Of a DNA stretch of 64,000 bases, positions 35,263 through 45,655 are shown one piece after another. Numbering within the stretch: position 1 is the stretch's first letter; every line of letters begins with the position of its first letter. The notes under the pieces were generated by a model that was not told where the DNA came from, ran no database searches, and saw nothing but the letters and a program-made list of their open reading frames with translations. This DNA comes from Roseovarius aestuarii (GTDB taxonomy: Bacteria > Pseudomonadota > Alphaproteobacteria > Rhodobacterales > Rhodobacteraceae): NCBI RefSeq assembly GCF_019966515.1, contig NZ_JAIMIB010000010.1, positions 1-64,000 on the forward strand. The letters are read 5' to 3'. A program made the position numbers and the translations under genes.

Positions 35263-35949
35263 ATGGAATTCACCCGCTACGCGATATTCTACACCCCTGC
35301 GCCCGGCCCCCTGGCCGATTTTGGCGCCCGGTGGTTGGGGTGGGACGCCACAACCGGACAGATGCCGCCGCCCTCAGACATTCCCAACCTGCCGATGGCA
35401 TGGCAAGAGATCACCGAAACACCCCGGAAATACGGCTTTCACGGCACATTCAAACCGCCATTTCGCCTGAAAGAGGGCGAGACCGAAGAACAGTTGCGCT
35501 GTGCGATTGCCAAGTTTTGCGCGTTGCAGCGCGTCGTCACGCTCGACCGGATGGAGTTGGCACAGCTGGGTCGGTTTCTGGCGCTGGTGCCGACCGGCGA
35601 CACCAGACGGCTTTCTGCGTTTGCCGCCGACATCGTTCGTGCGTTCGACAAGTTCCGCGCACCGCTGACCGACGAAGAGCTTAACCGCCGCCGCAAACAT
35701 TCGCTGAGCCCCCGTCAGGATAAGCTTTTGCAGACCTGGGGTTATCCTTACGTCATGGACGAGTTCCGGTTTCACCTGACGCTTTCCGGCAAACTTCCGA
35801 AGGCTAAGACAACCCGACTGCGCAGCATATTGGAACCGATCCTGACCCCACTTCTAACAGATCCGCTCGTGGTCGATGCGCTTTGCCTGATGGGTGAAGG
35901 GCCTGATGAGAAAATGCGTCTGATCGAACGTTTCATGCTCTCAGAATGA
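35263..35949 (+). CDS. DUF1045 (2H-phosphoesterase-like) protein
   Basis: 228 residues. The DUF1045 signature opens with RYAIFYTPAPGPLADFGARWLGWD, and two H-x-[ST] type motifs (FHGTFKPPF and FHLTLSGKL) form the 2H phosphoesterase pair. This family is usually encoded in phosphonate-use clusters, next to phn genes. No phn gene is seen nearby, so the partner pathway is unclear. Cytoplasmic; the catalytic pair appears intact. Confidence 0.88.
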   Translation: MEFTRYAIFYTPAPGPLADFGARWLGWDATTGQMPPPSDIPNLPMAWQEITETPRKYGFHGTFKPPFRLKEGETEEQLRCAIAKFCALQRVVTLDRMELAQLGRFLALVPTGDTRRLSAFAADIVRAFDKFRAPLTDEELNRRRKHSLSPRQDKLLQTWGYPYVMDEFRFHLTLSGKLPKAKTTRLRSILEPILTPLLTDPLVVDALCLMGEGPDEKMRLIERFMLSE

Positions 35950-35967
35950 CCGGCAAAAGGCGAATTC

Positions 35968-36573
35968 ATGCTAGCATCGCCAGCAATGCTTGCGGCCCCC
36001 AATACGTCGGCGTATTCACCCTGCATGACCGTGACAGCAACCAAGCGACTCACTAAATCCGACTGGCTTTTAGCGGGTCTTGGGGCCGTGGTCGATGTCG
36101 GACCTGACGCGCTCAAGGCAGAGCCCCTGGCACGACGGCTGGGAACGACTAAGGGATCATTCTACTGGCATTTCAAAGACGTTCCCGCCTTTCACACTGA
36201 ACTACTGGCTACATGGGAAATGCAGGTCGACGATGAGCTTCTGGAAGCGCCGGGCGAAGAAAGCACGGCGGCGGCACGCCTGCGGCGATTGGCGCAGACC
36301 ATTACCAAGCGATCGACGACAATGGTGCCTGATCCATCCATCCGCGCCTGGGCGCGCAGCAACAGATTTGCGGCACAGGCCGTGGCACGGGTCGATAGCC
36401 GGTGGCTCACTTCTTTGCAGGATCATCTGGCCGATCTGGGTATTGGCAACCCGGAAATGGCGCGCATCATTTACGCTGCCGCTGTCGGAATGGGTGATTT
36501 TGGACAAACCTCAACCTGTGAGAATACCGATGCGATAGGCTCGCTTGTCGATCTGGTTCTGGCGCTGAGATAA
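35968..36573 (+). CDS. TetR/AcrR-family transcriptional regulator
   Basis: 201 residues. The N-terminal helix-turn-helix is in ALKAEPLARRLGTTKGSFYWHFKD. The C-terminal ligand domain is helical and not assignable. ATG 35968 has AGG at seven bases; ATG 36025 would give a more usual N-terminus (MTVTATKRLTKSD) but lacks a ribosome site. It lies 19 bases after DUF1045 and five before the META-domain gene, so it may be part of a small operon. The target is unknown. Confidence 0.87.
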   Translation: MLASPAMLAAPNTSAYSPCMTVTATKRLTKSDWLLAGLGAVVDVGPDALKAEPLARRLGTTKGSFYWHFKDVPAFHTELLATWEMQVDDELLEAPGEESTAAARLRRLAQTITKRSTTMVPDPSIRAWARSNRFAAQAVARVDSRWLTSLQDHLADLGIGNPEMARIIYAAAVGMGDFGQTSTCENTDAIGSLVDLVLALR

Positions 36574-36578
36574 AGACG

Positions 36579-36971
36579 ATGCGTCTGGCTTTCGTGACAC
36601 TCGCCCTGCTGACACTGGCTAACTGCCGTGGGGACGAAAGCGTTGCCCGTTATGGTGAGGCCAACACCGATTGGCAGTTGATGGAACTGGATGGCGCCCC
36701 GTTCGATGCCCGCGCCACGCTACGTCTGGGCGAAGATGGTGAAATTTCAGGTGAGGCGCCGTGCAATCGCTATTTCGGTACCCAAACCGCGCCCTACCCC
36801 TGGTTCAAGGCCGAGAAAATTGGTGCGACACGCCGCGCTTGTCTCGAGCTGGATTGGGCAACCACGTATCTCACTGCGCTATCTGAGATGACGCTTTCGG
36901 AAGTAACCGGCGATACGCTGATACTCAGCAATGATGCCGGGCGTGAAATGGTGTTCAAAGCGGCGCCCTAG
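36579..36971 (+). CDS. META-domain (HslJ-like) secreted protein or lipoprotein
   Basis: 130 residues. The N-terminal hydrophobic leader ends LTLANC, an imperfect lipobox with Asn before the Cys. The META domain is seen in WQLMELDGAPFDARATLRL, GEAPCNRYFG and TRRACLELDWATTYLTAL. The family includes heat-shock HslJ and many envelope proteins of uncertain role. It follows the TetR gene by five bases and converges on recO. Confidence 0.8.
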   Translation: MRLAFVTLALLTLANCRGDESVARYGEANTDWQLMELDGAPFDARATLRLGEDGEISGEAPCNRYFGTQTAPYPWFKAEKIGATRRACLELDWATTYLTALSEMTLSEVTGDTLILSNDAGREMVFKAAP

Positions 36972-36988
36972 TCCATCCGTTCGAGGTG

Positions 36989-37726
36989 TCAGGCCCCTGC
37001 AAGGCTTTTGAGAAACCGGTCGACAAAGCGCTGGCGCGCCTCTGGTAACGGTTTGTGTGCCAGTTCCGGTGCCAATCGATGACGCAGAAAATGCCCGGTG
37101 ACATCGAACCCCTGTGCAATCTCGCTGTCTGGTGCCGGCCCATGGCCCAGCAGGCACGACGGCAGCGGCAGCAGCCGATCAGCCCATTCCCCGGCCCCTG
37201 CACGCGACACGGCCCGCCCACTGCGAGGCGAGACGAAGCTGAGATCGTTTGCGGCCTTGCCCATCACAGCGCAGCTTGAAAGGTCCAGACCAAATCCCAA
37301 CTCGTCCAGCAACGCCAATTCCCATTGCAGATAGGCCAGCGGCCAGATGTCCACCTGCCCGAGCAGATCGAGCAAGCTCTCCGTTCGCTCGTAAAGCTTG
37401 GGATGGGCCTCACGCTCAGGCAGGGCAAAAAGCAACAGCGCGGTGACTGCGTTCAGTCCGGCCAGCGACAACCTCTCGGTCATTGAAAGCGCCGCGCGCG
37501 AGCGCAGCAACTCGGCCTGAAACGTGCCCAGATGATCCTCAAGCCGCGCCCGCCAGGCCAGATCAAGCTGTGCACCCGGTTGTAGCACCGGCGCCATCTT
37601 GTGCGATACCCCGCCGCGCACAACCCCGGCGTGGCGCCCACGCGCAGGCGTGAATACCTCGATAATCACCGAAGTCTCGCCATGTGCCCGGCTGGACAGC
37701 AATATACCCTGATCACGCCATTCCAC
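36989..37726 (-). CDS. recO: DNA repair protein RecO
   Basis: 245 residues. The N-terminal OB fold ([39 protein letters not shown]) is followed by the all-helical RecO_C domain ending [12 protein letters not shown]...RFLKSLAGA. RecO loads RecA at gaps with RecR. The zinc-binding Cys set of some RecO proteins is not present. No partner gene adjoins. Confidence 0.92.
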   Translation of the reverse strand: MEWRDQGILLSSRAHGETSVIIEVFTPARGRHAGVVRGGVSHKMAPVLQPGAQLDLAWRARLEDHLGTFQAELLRSRAALSMTERLSLAGLNAVTALLLFALPEREAHPKLYERTESLLDLLGQVDIWPLAYLQWELALLDELGFGLDLSSCAVMGKAANDLSFVSPRSGRAVSRAGAGEWADRLLPLPSCLLGHGPAPDSEIAQGFDVTGHFLRHRLAPELAHKPLPEARQRFVDRFLKSLAGA

Positions 37727-37794
37727 AGACGACCCCTGCCTCGGTTTCGGTGCCCATAGGACATCATTCCGCAGAAGGAGCCAAGGGCCTGCGT

Positions 37795-38733
37795 TCAGGG
37801 CAGTTCGGTAAAACCCGGTGTCCCCTTGTCCTCGGGATGCTTAAGCAAGTGTTTCCGTTTGATCTGCTCAGACGTATCGCGCGTATCATCATGGCTCCAC
37901 CCCGGAGGCGCGACCGCATACATCAAACGCTCGCGCCAGCTTAGCCCCGGCTGCAGCACGTCGCGAAAGATGCCAAGCCATTCGTGGAACGCCACGCGAA
38001 CCGGGTTGAATGTGCCCAAATTGCGCACAAGGCCGTAATCAACCTTTTCCTGTTTCAGCTCAGGCACGAAGGTGCCGAAAATCTTGTCCCAGATGATGAA
38101 AACACCCGCATAGTTCGCATCGAGGTAACGCGGGTTGCGGCCGTGATGTACCCGGTGATGGCTGGGGGTGTTCATCACCGCCTCGAACCAGCGGGGCATT
38201 CTGGCGATCGCCTCGGTATGAATCCAGAACTGGTAGATCAGGTTCAAACCGCCGCAAAACAATACCATCGCCGGATGAAACCCCAGTAGAATCAGCGGCG
38301 CCCGCACCACCATCATGAAGGTGAAGGTGCCGGTCCATGTCTGCCGCAGCGCCGTGGTCAGGTTGTAATGCTGGCTGGAGTGATGGTTCACATGAGAGGC
38401 CCAGACCCACCGGATGCGATGCCCGAAGCGGTGCACCCAATAATAGCGCAGATCATCAAGGACAAAGCACAAGGCCACGATCCAGACAGATGTGCCCAGA
38501 TCAAGTGGCGTGGCGGCCCAGAGCGCCATGAAGAACCCGTAGGCGATGAAGCCCAGCAGGATCGACGAGGCCACATTCCCTGCCCCCATGATCAATGAGG
38601 TCAGCGCATCGCGGGTTTCGTATCGCCCGCCACGCCCCTTGATTACAATCCACGCAAGCTCGATCAGGATCGCGGCGATAAAGAACGGCACCGCCCATTG
38701 GGTGACCTCCGGATATGTCAGAACGTCACTCAT
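37795..38733 (-). CDS. Sterol desaturase / fatty acid hydroxylase-family protein
   Basis: 312 residues, four to five membrane segments and the di-iron His motifs: [14 protein letters not shown] and [11 protein letters not shown]. The family introduces hydroxyl groups or double bonds in lipids or sterol-like molecules, or cleaves alkyl ethers. The substrate is unknown. The start overlaps the stop of the next upstream gene (38730-39122) by four bases, so the two are co-translated. Confidence 0.9.
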   Translation of the reverse strand: MSDVLTYPEVTQWAVPFFIAAILIELAWIVIKGRGGRYETRDALTSLIMGAGNVASSILLGFIAYGFFMALWAATPLDLGTSVWIVALCFVLDDLRYYWVHRFGHRIRWVWASHVNHHSSQHYNLTTALRQTWTGTFTFMMVVRAPLILLGFHPAMVLFCGGLNLIYQFWIHTEAIARMPRWFEAVMNTPSHHRVHHGRNPRYLDANYAGVFIIWDKIFGTFVPELKQEKVDYGLVRNLGTFNPVRVAFHEWLGIFRDVLQPGLSWRERLMYAVAPPGWSHDDTRDTSEQIKRKHLLKHPEDKGTPGFTELP

Positions 38734-39122
38734 GCAGGTTCCTTCAAATGTTTGATCCAGGCAGCGGCCTCATTCTCTTTGAGGGCCAAGGCGATGTGCG
38801 GCGCGGTGACATCGGGCAGATCGATACGCAAACCGGTCGAGGTGGGCACAATCCGTGCGCCAGTCAGGTAGCGTGCCGTTGTGTCGGCCCCTATCGCCCA
38901 GACGATACCCTTGCCCTGCGGCGTTTCGATCAGCGCTGCTTTTTTGTTCCGGCAAAGCCTGACATGTGTCGCCTTATCCTCGGGGAATTCGCGCGACCAG
39001 GCTGCCTCCGCAGCAGCCTCGTCCTCAAACTTTGTCGGGGCAGACAGGCCGAGCTGATGTAACAGAACCGCAATCCCTGCGATCCCGAAAATTACCAATG
39101 GCAGTAGAATTTCCAGCGGCAT
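38730..39122 (-). CDS. Hypothetical membrane-anchored protein upstream of the desaturase
   Basis: 130 residues. One N-terminal membrane helix (LEILLPLVIFGIAGIAVLLH) is followed by a ~100-residue cytoplasmic domain with alternating strands (HVRLCRNKKAALIET, KGIVWAIGADTTARYL, GLRIDLPDVTAPHIALAL). I do not recognise a named family. Its four-base overlap with the desaturase suggests they work together. Confidence 0.75.
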   Translation of the reverse strand: MPLEILLPLVIFGIAGIAVLLHQLGLSAPTKFEDEAAAEAAWSREFPEDKATHVRLCRNKKAALIETPQGKGIVWAIGADTTARYLTGARIVPTSTGLRIDLPDVTAPHIALALKENEAAAWIKHLKEPA

Positions 39123-39184
39123 GCACCCTCCGATACCGGCATTACTGCCAATGCGGTGGCGGCATTGTCAAAGAGCGCGTTACG

Positions 39185-39751
39185 TCACGCGCGCCCGGCA
39201 TCCGACGACAGGGCCAGCGGGTTGATGCCCAGCTTGGCCAGCGCTGCTTCCCATTTGTCGGTATCTACCGTGTCAAAGACCAGCTCGGCATCCGCATCAC
39301 AGGTCAACCAGCCGTTTTGCGCGATCTCGGCTTCAAGCTGCCCCGGCCCCCAGCCAGCATAGCCAAGCGCCATCACGACACGGCCCGGGCCACGGCCATC
39401 GGCCAAGTCCTCAAGGATATCCATCGTCGCCGTCATCGCGAAATCATCGTTCACGTCCAATGTCGAAATAGCCGAGTGATACCCGTATTCATGCAACACG
39501 AAGCCCCGGCCATGTTCCACCGGCCCACCGAAATGCACGGGCACGTCGCGCGCGTCCGTACCGGACTTGATCGAAAGCTGTTCCAGCAGATCATGCAACC
39601 GCAGATCGCTGGTCGGTTTGTTGATCACCAGCCCCATCGCCCCATCATCGGAATGGGCGCACATGAATATCACCGAATGTGCGAATCTTGGGTCCAGCAT
39701 GCCCGGCATCGCGATCAGCAGTTTGCCGTTCAAATTAATTTCCTGGGTCAA
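39185..39751 (-). CDS. yqgE: YqgE/AlgH family protein (DUF179)
   Basis: 188 residues with the complete family pattern: [38 protein letters not shown] at the start, [14 protein letters not shown] and [20 protein letters not shown] further on. Highly conserved among proteobacteria; the function is not settled, though AlgH is linked to alginate regulation. Cytoplasmic. It diverges from the DsbD-N gene. Confidence 0.93.
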   Translation of the reverse strand: MTQEINLNGKLLIAMPGMLDPRFAHSVIFMCAHSDDGAMGLVINKPTSDLRLHDLLEQLSIKSGTDARDVPVHFGGPVEHGRGFVLHEYGYHSAISTLDVNDDFAMTATMDILEDLADGRGPGRVVMALGYAGWGPGQLEAEIAQNGWLTCDADAELVFDTVDTDKWEAALAKLGINPLALSSDAGRA

Positions 39752-39902
39752 TCAATGGCTCCTGACGGGTTCACCCGTGCGATTGGCTTCCCCGAAAATG
39801 GGCATGACCGCAGCGTAACGCAAGCGTGTGATGAGTGTCACACACAATTTTCTCGCTCGAAAGTGAATTGGCATTTCAGCGCCTATGGCCCATTTGAGGG
39901 TC

Positions 39903-40712
39903 ATGATCAGAATCGTTTTCAACCTTTTCCTCTCGGTTGCTGCCTTGGCAGCGCTTCCGGTCGCCGCCCAGCAAAACAGCGACATTCTCGACGCCAGCAT
40001 CCTGACCGGATGGCAGAGAGCGGATGGCAAACACGTGGCTGCACTTCATCTGAAACTCAATGACGGCTGGAAAACCTATTGGCGCTCTCCGGGTGATGCG
40101 GGCATTCCTCCTCAATTCACCTGGTCCGGTTCACGCAATCTTTCGAATGTCGCCGTCAGCTGGCCCGCACCCAAGCGCATCCTGCAAAGCGGTGTGCACA
40201 CGATTGGTTACGAAAACAGCCTGACCCTGCCGCTGACCTTGACGCCCACCCAGAAGAGCAAGCCAATCAGTCTTGATGGCGAGATCATCATTGGTGTCTG
40301 CAAGGACGTTTGCGTGCCGATGACTCTGAAACTGTCCCAGGATCTGCCTGCGGGTCAGACCAAACCCGATCCCCGCATAGTGGCAGCGCTGGCCGACCGG
40401 CCCTATTCAGCCGCCGAAGCGGGCGTGGCGCGTGTCGCCTGCCATATCTCACCGCTGGCTGATGGCCTGCATCTGCGCGCTGAGGTCGACCTGCCCGCCA
40501 CTGGCGCTGGCGAGTTGGCCGTCATTGAAACCGCCAACCCGCAGGTATGGGTGGCACAGGCCAAAACGAGCCGACAGGGCGGCAGGTTGATCGCTGAAAC
40601 CGAGCTTTATCATGTCGAAGGCCGCACCTTTGCGATCAACCGCTCGGGATTGCGCATCACCGTACTTGGCAAGAAACACGCGGTGGAAATTCAGGGCTGC
40701 CCGGCGGGCTGA
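39903..40712 (+). CDS. Periplasmic DsbD N-terminal-domain (ScsB-like) protein
   Basis: About 269 residues. ATG 39903, preceded by GAGG, gives a signal peptide ending PVAAQQ. The mature part matches the thiol:disulfide interchange DsbD-alpha-like domain: ADGKHVAALHLKLNDGWKTYWRSPGDAGIPP and the Cys pair in GVCKDVCVP. No membrane DsbD core or thioredoxin domain is fused, so it would need a partner. Its 3' end overlaps the convergent RND gene by 22 bases. Confidence 0.82.
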   Translation: MIRIVFNLFLSVAALAALPVAAQQNSDILDASILTGWQRADGKHVAALHLKLNDGWKTYWRSPGDAGIPPQFTWSGSRNLSNVAVSWPAPKRILQSGVHTIGYENSLTLPLTLTPTQKSKPISLDGEIIIGVCKDVCVPMTLKLSQDLPAGQTKPDPRIVAALADRPYSAAEAGVARVACHISPLADGLHLRAEVDLPATGAGELAVIETANPQVWVAQAKTSRQGGRLIAETELYHVEGRTFAINRSGLRITVLGKKHAVEIQGCPAG

Positions 40713-43700
40713 GGTTTCTGTCGTCGTTGCAGCAGCGCCAGCGCAACATAGATCACGATCACCAGCACCACTGATCCAGCGATGTAGATGGTCAATGCCC
40801 CGAGCATCGGAGAAAGTGCCGAAAGTCCCGGCCAGAGCTGTGTCAGCACGGGCGGCACCGAACCTATGAGCATGGTTCGGCCCAGTGTCGCACCGAGCCA
40901 GATCAACAGCGTCGCCAACCCTATGATCAGGCCGATCTGAACCCGCGGGGCGCGAAACCGCAATCCCCGGCGCAACGCGGAAAACTTGCGGCCAAGGTCG
41001 CGCTGCATTGCCAGAAGGGCGGGCACCACCAGCAGCACCATCACCATGCCGAAGGCCAGCCCGTAGACCAGCGTGATCACTGTGGGTTTGATGAACTGTG
41101 CCTGTTGCGAGCGCTCAAAGAGCAGCGGCGTCAGCCCCAAAACCGTGGTTAGCGTCGTCAGCAGCACCGGCCGCAGCCGGTCTGCCGCACCATCTATGAT
41201 CGACGGGATCAGCCCGCGATCCTTGGCGTATTCATCCACCGTCGTGACCAGCACAATGGAATCGTTGATGATGATGCCGGTCATCCCCAGAAGTCCCACC
41301 ACCGAGAACATGCTCAGCGGCACGTCCCATTGATTGTGACCATAGATCGTACCGACAAGACCAAATGGGATAATAGCCATCACGACAAGGGGCCGGGTCC
41401 AGCTTGAAAACACCCATGCGAGAACAAGATAGATACCGGTCAGTGTCAGCGTCAGCCCAAGCCTCGCATCTTTCAGGAAGTCGTCTTCCTGTTCGCTCAA
41501 CCCGGAAAGCCGCCATTCAACCTGCAGCTCGCTGGCGATTCTTGGCAGAATTTCGCCCTCAAGCGCCTGCATCACCGCTTCGGCGCGGGCAGGATCATCT
41601 TCCGAGATATCGCCGGTCACATTGATCAGCCGCACACCGTTTTCGCGTATCACCTTTGAAAAACCGTTGCGCCGCTCGACGCTTACAATGTCAATCAGCG
41701 GCACATAAGCGCCATCCGGCGTGCGTAGCTGCATCCGTTCCATGAAATCGGCCGTCAGCTCACCTTCGGGCAATTCCACGCGGATCTCGGCGCTGCGCGG
41801 CCCCAGCGGATAGGTCGCCGCTTCGATCCCGTTCAACCGGTTGCGCAAAACACGCCCCAGCCCGTCAATGGTAAAGCCGAGCGCGTTGCCCTGCGCTGTC
41901 AGCTCAAGGATCAGCTCTTCCTTGTCATAGGCCAGGTTATCCTCGACCCCTGTCACTTCGGGAAAGCGCAGCAAAGCCTCTTTCAACGCCTCTGACGCGG
42001 CTTTCAACCCATCGGCAGTCGTTCCGAAGAACTGGACATCCAGCGCGTCACCGCCGGGGCCGGATCGCCACCCCTTGAAACTGACAGTTTCCGCCAGCGG
42101 ATGCTGCTGTATCCGCTCCTGCAGATCAGCGGCAAAGGCAAAGCTGGAATAGGGACGCAGATCAGAATCAATCAGCTCAATCGCAATGCCGCCCAGATGG
42201 TCCGGTTCCTTGGTATCAGCCCCAGGCAGGCTGTATCCCGCGTTCCCGCCCACCTGCGCCATCACGAAATCCAGCGGGTTCGTGCCATAGGTCTCGGTAT
42301 ACTCCTCGGCCAGTTCCTGCGTCGCACGCTGCATTTCGCGCATCATATCAAGCGTGTCGGCACGGGACGCACCGGGGGCCATGGCAAAATTGCCGGTCAC
42401 GCTGCCGCGTTCGGGTGCATTGAAGAACCGCCATTTCACATCACCGCCGATGAAAAGCACAAGCTGGCTGGCCAGCACGACAAGAACCAGCGCAAAGACC
42501 GGATAGCGCGCCCAAACGACGCCAGCCATGAACGGGCGGAAAAGACGCTCGCGCACCCAGACGAAGCCGGTGTTCACCGTCCGGCTTGGCCAGTCATACC
42601 AATTGCGATCACCCGATTTACGCAGGGCATGAGCCATGTGATTAGGCAGGATAAGAAAGCACTCGATCAAGCTGGCCAGCAGCACGGCAATCACCGTGAA
42701 AGGGATGTCGAGGATCAGATCACCAAACCGCCCCCCTATGGCCGTCAGGCCGAAAAATGCAATTAGCGTGGTCAATGTCGCCGCAAAAACCGGCAAGGCC
42801 ATGCGATGCGCCGCACGTTCGGCCGCCTCAACCGGACTTTCGCCGTATTTTCGTACCCGCGCATCCGCGTGCTCTCCCACCACAATCGCGTCATCCACGA
42901 CGATCCCCAGCGTGATTATCAACGCGAAAAGCGAAATCATGTTGATGGTCAGCCCACCGATATACATCAGCGATATTGCCGCCAGCATCGCCACTGGAAT
43001 GCCTGCCGCCACCCAAAAGGCCGTGCGCGCATTGAGGAACAGAAAGAGCAGCCCTACGACCAGCGCAAGGCCGGTCAGCCCGTTCTCCATCAACATGTTC
43101 AACCGACTGGAAATCCGTTCCGAACGAGTACGGATCAGCTTGGCTTCCACACCCTCGGGCAGCGATTCCGTCATCTCGCGAACCACGCCTTCGACCCGGC
43201 TCTGTATCTCGATTGCGTCGCCCTTCGCCGAGCGATCCACCCGGATCGACATCGCCGGCGCATCCCCCACGAAATAGCTGCGTTTGCTGGCGATCCCCTC
43301 GACCCGGATCGTTGCGACATCTCCGACCGTCAGCTTCGACCCATCGGCATTGGAGCGCAGCACAATCGCAGCTAACTGGTCGGGGTCGCGCTTCTCCACG
43401 CCCGTTCGAACCCGTGTGTTGGCACCTTCCACGTCGCCCGCCGGGTCGGTATCAACCTCGCCCGCAACAGCCTCGGCAATCTCGGCGAAGGTCACTTCAT
43501 GGGCAATCAGGTTGGCCGAAGGCACCTCGATGATTGTTTCCGGCGCCGATACGCCCCGCACCGTCGTTCGCGTCACGCCCGCATCAAAAAGCCGAACCAC
43601 CAGCTCGTCAGCAAAAAGGCCAAGCTGCTCGGGACCGACCGGCCCTGTGATCACCACATCGGTCACCCGTTCCGCCCAGCCATCCCGCCGCACTTCCGGC

Positions 43701-44098
43701 TCCTCTATGTCGGCGGGAAGCGTGGTCACCTGGTCGATGGCGTTCTGTACGTCGTCGACAGCACGCGACATGTCCCAGCCCGGCTCGAACTCTAGCACCA
43801 GCGTAGCACGGCGTTCCCGGCTAATCCCACGGCTGTTGGTCACGCCTTCGACCGAGAGCATGACCGGCTCCAGCACCTGCACGATGGCGGCATCCACATC
43901 CTCGGCCCCGGCCCCCTCCCAGACGATCTGAACGCGGATATCATCGACAATCACGTCCGGGAAGAACTGCGCCCGCATTCGTGGCAGCGCAGCGATGCCC
44001 AGCACAATCAGAACTACCAGCAGAAGATTTGCCGCGGTCCTGTGCCGGGTGAAATAGGATAAAATACCGCCAGCTGCCTGTGGAACGTCGCGGGCCAC
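40691..44098 (-). CDS. RND-family efflux transporter, inner membrane permease
   Basis: 1135 residues with the classic 12-helix RND duplication plus extra C-terminal membrane helices. The TM4 proton-relay motif GIVVDDAIVVGE and the repeat-2 equivalent GIIINDSIVLV are seen. Periplasmic porter loops lie at about 40-330 and 580-870. It is most like AcrB/MdtB-type pumps. It starts three bases after the fusion-protein stop. No outer-membrane factor gene is nearby, so the pump must borrow a TolC-like channel. Substrate unknown. Confidence 0.93.
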   Translation of the reverse strand: MARDVPQAAGGILSYFTRHRTAANLLLVVLIVLGIAALPRMRAQFFPDVIVDDIRVQIVWEGAGAEDVDAAIVQVLEPVMLSVEGVTNSRGISRERRATLVLEFEPGWDMSRAVDDVQNAIDQVTTLPADIEEPEVRRDGWAERVTDVVITGPVGPEQLGLFADELVVRLFDAGVTRTTVRGVSAPETIIEVPSANLIAHEVTFAEIAEAVAGEVDTDPAGDVEGANTRVRTGVEKRDPDQLAAIVLRSNADGSKLTVGDVATIRVEGIASKRSYFVGDAPAMSIRVDRSAKGDAIEIQSRVEGVVREMTESLPEGVEAKLIRTRSERISSRLNMLMENGLTGLALVVGLLFLFLNARTAFWVAAGIPVAMLAAISLMYIGGLTINMISLFALIITLGIVVDDAIVVGEHADARVRKYGESPVEAAERAAHRMALPVFAATLTTLIAFFGLTAIGGRFGDLILDIPFTVIAVLLASLIECFLILPNHMAHALRKSGDRNWYDWPSRTVNTGFVWVRERLFRPFMAGVVWARYPVFALVLVVLASQLVLFIGGDVKWRFFNAPERGSVTGNFAMAPGASRADTLDMMREMQRATQELAEEYTETYGTNPLDFVMAQVGGNAGYSLPGADTKEPDHLGGIAIELIDSDLRPYSSFAFAADLQERIQQHPLAETVSFKGWRSGPGGDALDVQFFGTTADGLKAASEALKEALLRFPEVTGVEDNLAYDKEELILELTAQGNALGFTIDGLGRVLRNRLNGIEAATYPLGPRSAEIRVELPEGELTADFMERMQLRTPDGAYVPLIDIVSVERRNGFSKVIRENGVRLINVTGDISEDDPARAEAVMQALEGEILPRIASELQVEWRLSGLSEQEDDFLKDARLGLTLTLTGIYLVLAWVFSSWTRPLVVMAIIPFGLVGTIYGHNQWDVPLSMFSVVGLLGMTGIIINDSIVLVTTVDEYAKDRGLIPSIIDGAADRLRPVLLTTLTTVLGLTPLLFERSQQAQFIKPTVITLVYGLAFGMVMVLLVVPALLAMQRDLGRKFSALRRGLRFRAPRVQIGLIIGLATLLIWLGATLGRTMLIGSVPPVLTQLWPGLSALSPMLGALTIYIAGSVVLVIVIYVALALLQRRQKPQPAGQP

Positions 44099-44101
44099 CC
44101 G

Positions 44102-45565
44102 TCAGCCCCCCATGCGGTTTTCCAGCCGCTTGACCATCCGCGCCGGAACCCGTGGTTCGGCAAGTTGCCCCAGAAGCCGCGTCTTGACCGGCTCGGACAT
44201 GTCGGTATTACCCTCGATAAAGGCAACCAGCCGCGCCCGGCGATCCTCGCTCAACTCCAGCATATCGTTCGTATTCAGCGCATTATGCGCCTCACTGCGC
44301 AGCGGGCGCACCTTGATCCCGGCGCCCAGCAAAGGGGAGCGCTGGCTGACGATCTCGCGCCCGTCGAGCGCCGCGCCGCGTACCAGGATATCATCACCCT
44401 GTCGCCGCATTAGCCTGACCTCAAGCGCCTCAAGGCGATCTTCGCCAATGAGTGCAAGGACCTTCCCATCGGGACCAAGAGCAGATGCCGGAAGCCGGAT
44501 GACATTATCCAGAGGCGGCTCTTCAATGCTCACCGTCACGAAATCACCAGGCTTCATTCCCGTCGCGCCGGTCAAGCGGGCAAAGATCAGCCGGCCGGTC
44601 TGTCCCTCTCCCACGACCGCACTATCGCGGCTGATGACACCTTTGGCTTCAAGGTCGACACCAAAAACGTCGAACCTCACCGTTACGTGTGCGCGGGTCA
44701 GCATCCCTTCTTCATTCAGCAAGCGCAGATATTGCGGTGTCGACACGCGAAATGCGACTTCAAGCTTGTTGCCATCCACCAGCTTTGCAAGCTGCTCATT
44801 CGCGGCCACCAGACCACCCTGTACCACCGTAACGTCGCTCAGCGTGCCCGCGAACCCTGCGCTGATTCTCGTGTCATTCAGCCGCCGCTGCGCCTCGGCC
44901 TGGGCGATTTCCGCCCGTGCCAAACGGGTCGCTGCCTGATCAACACGAGCCTCGGCCTGCGCCAGTGCCTGACGGCTGCCCAACACCGCCTGACGCGCCT
45001 GTGCAGCGGCCAGTTCGGCATTTTCCACCGCAGCAGCGGTGCCGACCCCGCGCTCCTCTAGGTCTAACTGGCGCTGATAGGCCCGCTCCCGCAACGCCGC
45101 CTGATCCTCGGCGGCGGTCAATTCGTCCTGTGCCAGTACCAGCCCGCGTTCCGCCTCACGAGCTTCATCCCGGGCATCCAGCAGATCACTTGCGGCACGA
45201 TCAAGCCCTGATTGCGCATCCGCCGGATCGACCCGTGCCAGTAATTGCCCGGCCTCAACCTGTCCGCCTTCGACGAAATCGTCAGTCAGCTCTACCAACG
45301 TGCCGCCCCATTTGGACCGGATCTCGAGCGTGCGTCGGCTTTCGATCTCGCCAAAAGCGGTCAGAACCGGCGTAATCGTCTCTTCGACAGCGGTGACGAG
45401 ATTGACGGCAAACACCCTTTCGCGCCGTTCTGGCACGTCGGGTTCGCTGGCAAGTCTTTCCTGAACCGCTGTAAAAATGGCATAGCCCGCATAGCTCAAC
45501 AGCCCCAGCGTCAGCGACAGCAGGAACAATCCGGTCAGGCTGTGACGCAAAAACCGCATGAACAT
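44102..45565 (-). CDS. RND periplasmic adaptor (HlyD/AcrA-like membrane fusion protein)
   Basis: About 487 residues. A single N-terminal membrane helix (GLFLLSLTLGLLSYAGYAIF), then split lipoyl domains (IRSKWGGTLVELTDDFVEGG), a long alpha-helical hairpin rich in Ala/Gln/Glu (about 115-215), and beta-barrel and membrane-proximal domains. A C-terminal extension of ~70 residues (about 420-488) is longer than in AcrA. ATG 45565 is taken; TTG 45568 is equivalent. It forms one operon with the permease. Confidence 0.92.
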   Translation of the reverse strand: MFMRFLRHSLTGLFLLSLTLGLLSYAGYAIFTAVQERLASEPDVPERRERVFAVNLVTAVEETITPVLTAFGEIESRRTLEIRSKWGGTLVELTDDFVEGGQVEAGQLLARVDPADAQSGLDRAASDLLDARDEAREAERGLVLAQDELTAAEDQAALRERAYQRQLDLEERGVGTAAAVENAELAAAQARQAVLGSRQALAQAEARVDQAATRLARAEIAQAEAQRRLNDTRISAGFAGTLSDVTVVQGGLVAANEQLAKLVDGNKLEVAFRVSTPQYLRLLNEEGMLTRAHVTVRFDVFGVDLEAKGVISRDSAVVGEGQTGRLIFARLTGATGMKPGDFVTVSIEEPPLDNVIRLPASALGPDGKVLALIGEDRLEALEVRLMRRQGDDILVRGAALDGREIVSQRSPLLGAGIKVRPLRSEAHNALNTNDMLELSEDRRARLVAFIEGNTDMSEPVKTRLLGQLAEPRVPARMVKRLENRMGG

Positions 45566-45655
45566 CAAACCCTTGCACGGGCCCCGAAAGGCACCAATCT
45601 AATGTAAACCTAGCATGCGAAATGCCAAGTCTTTAGCGTTTTACGCACGGAATCG

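Noticed and set aside
38966..40063. 365-residue plus-strand ORF across yqgE
   Set aside because: Covers the antisense of a well-conserved YqgE and reads as random basic sequence.
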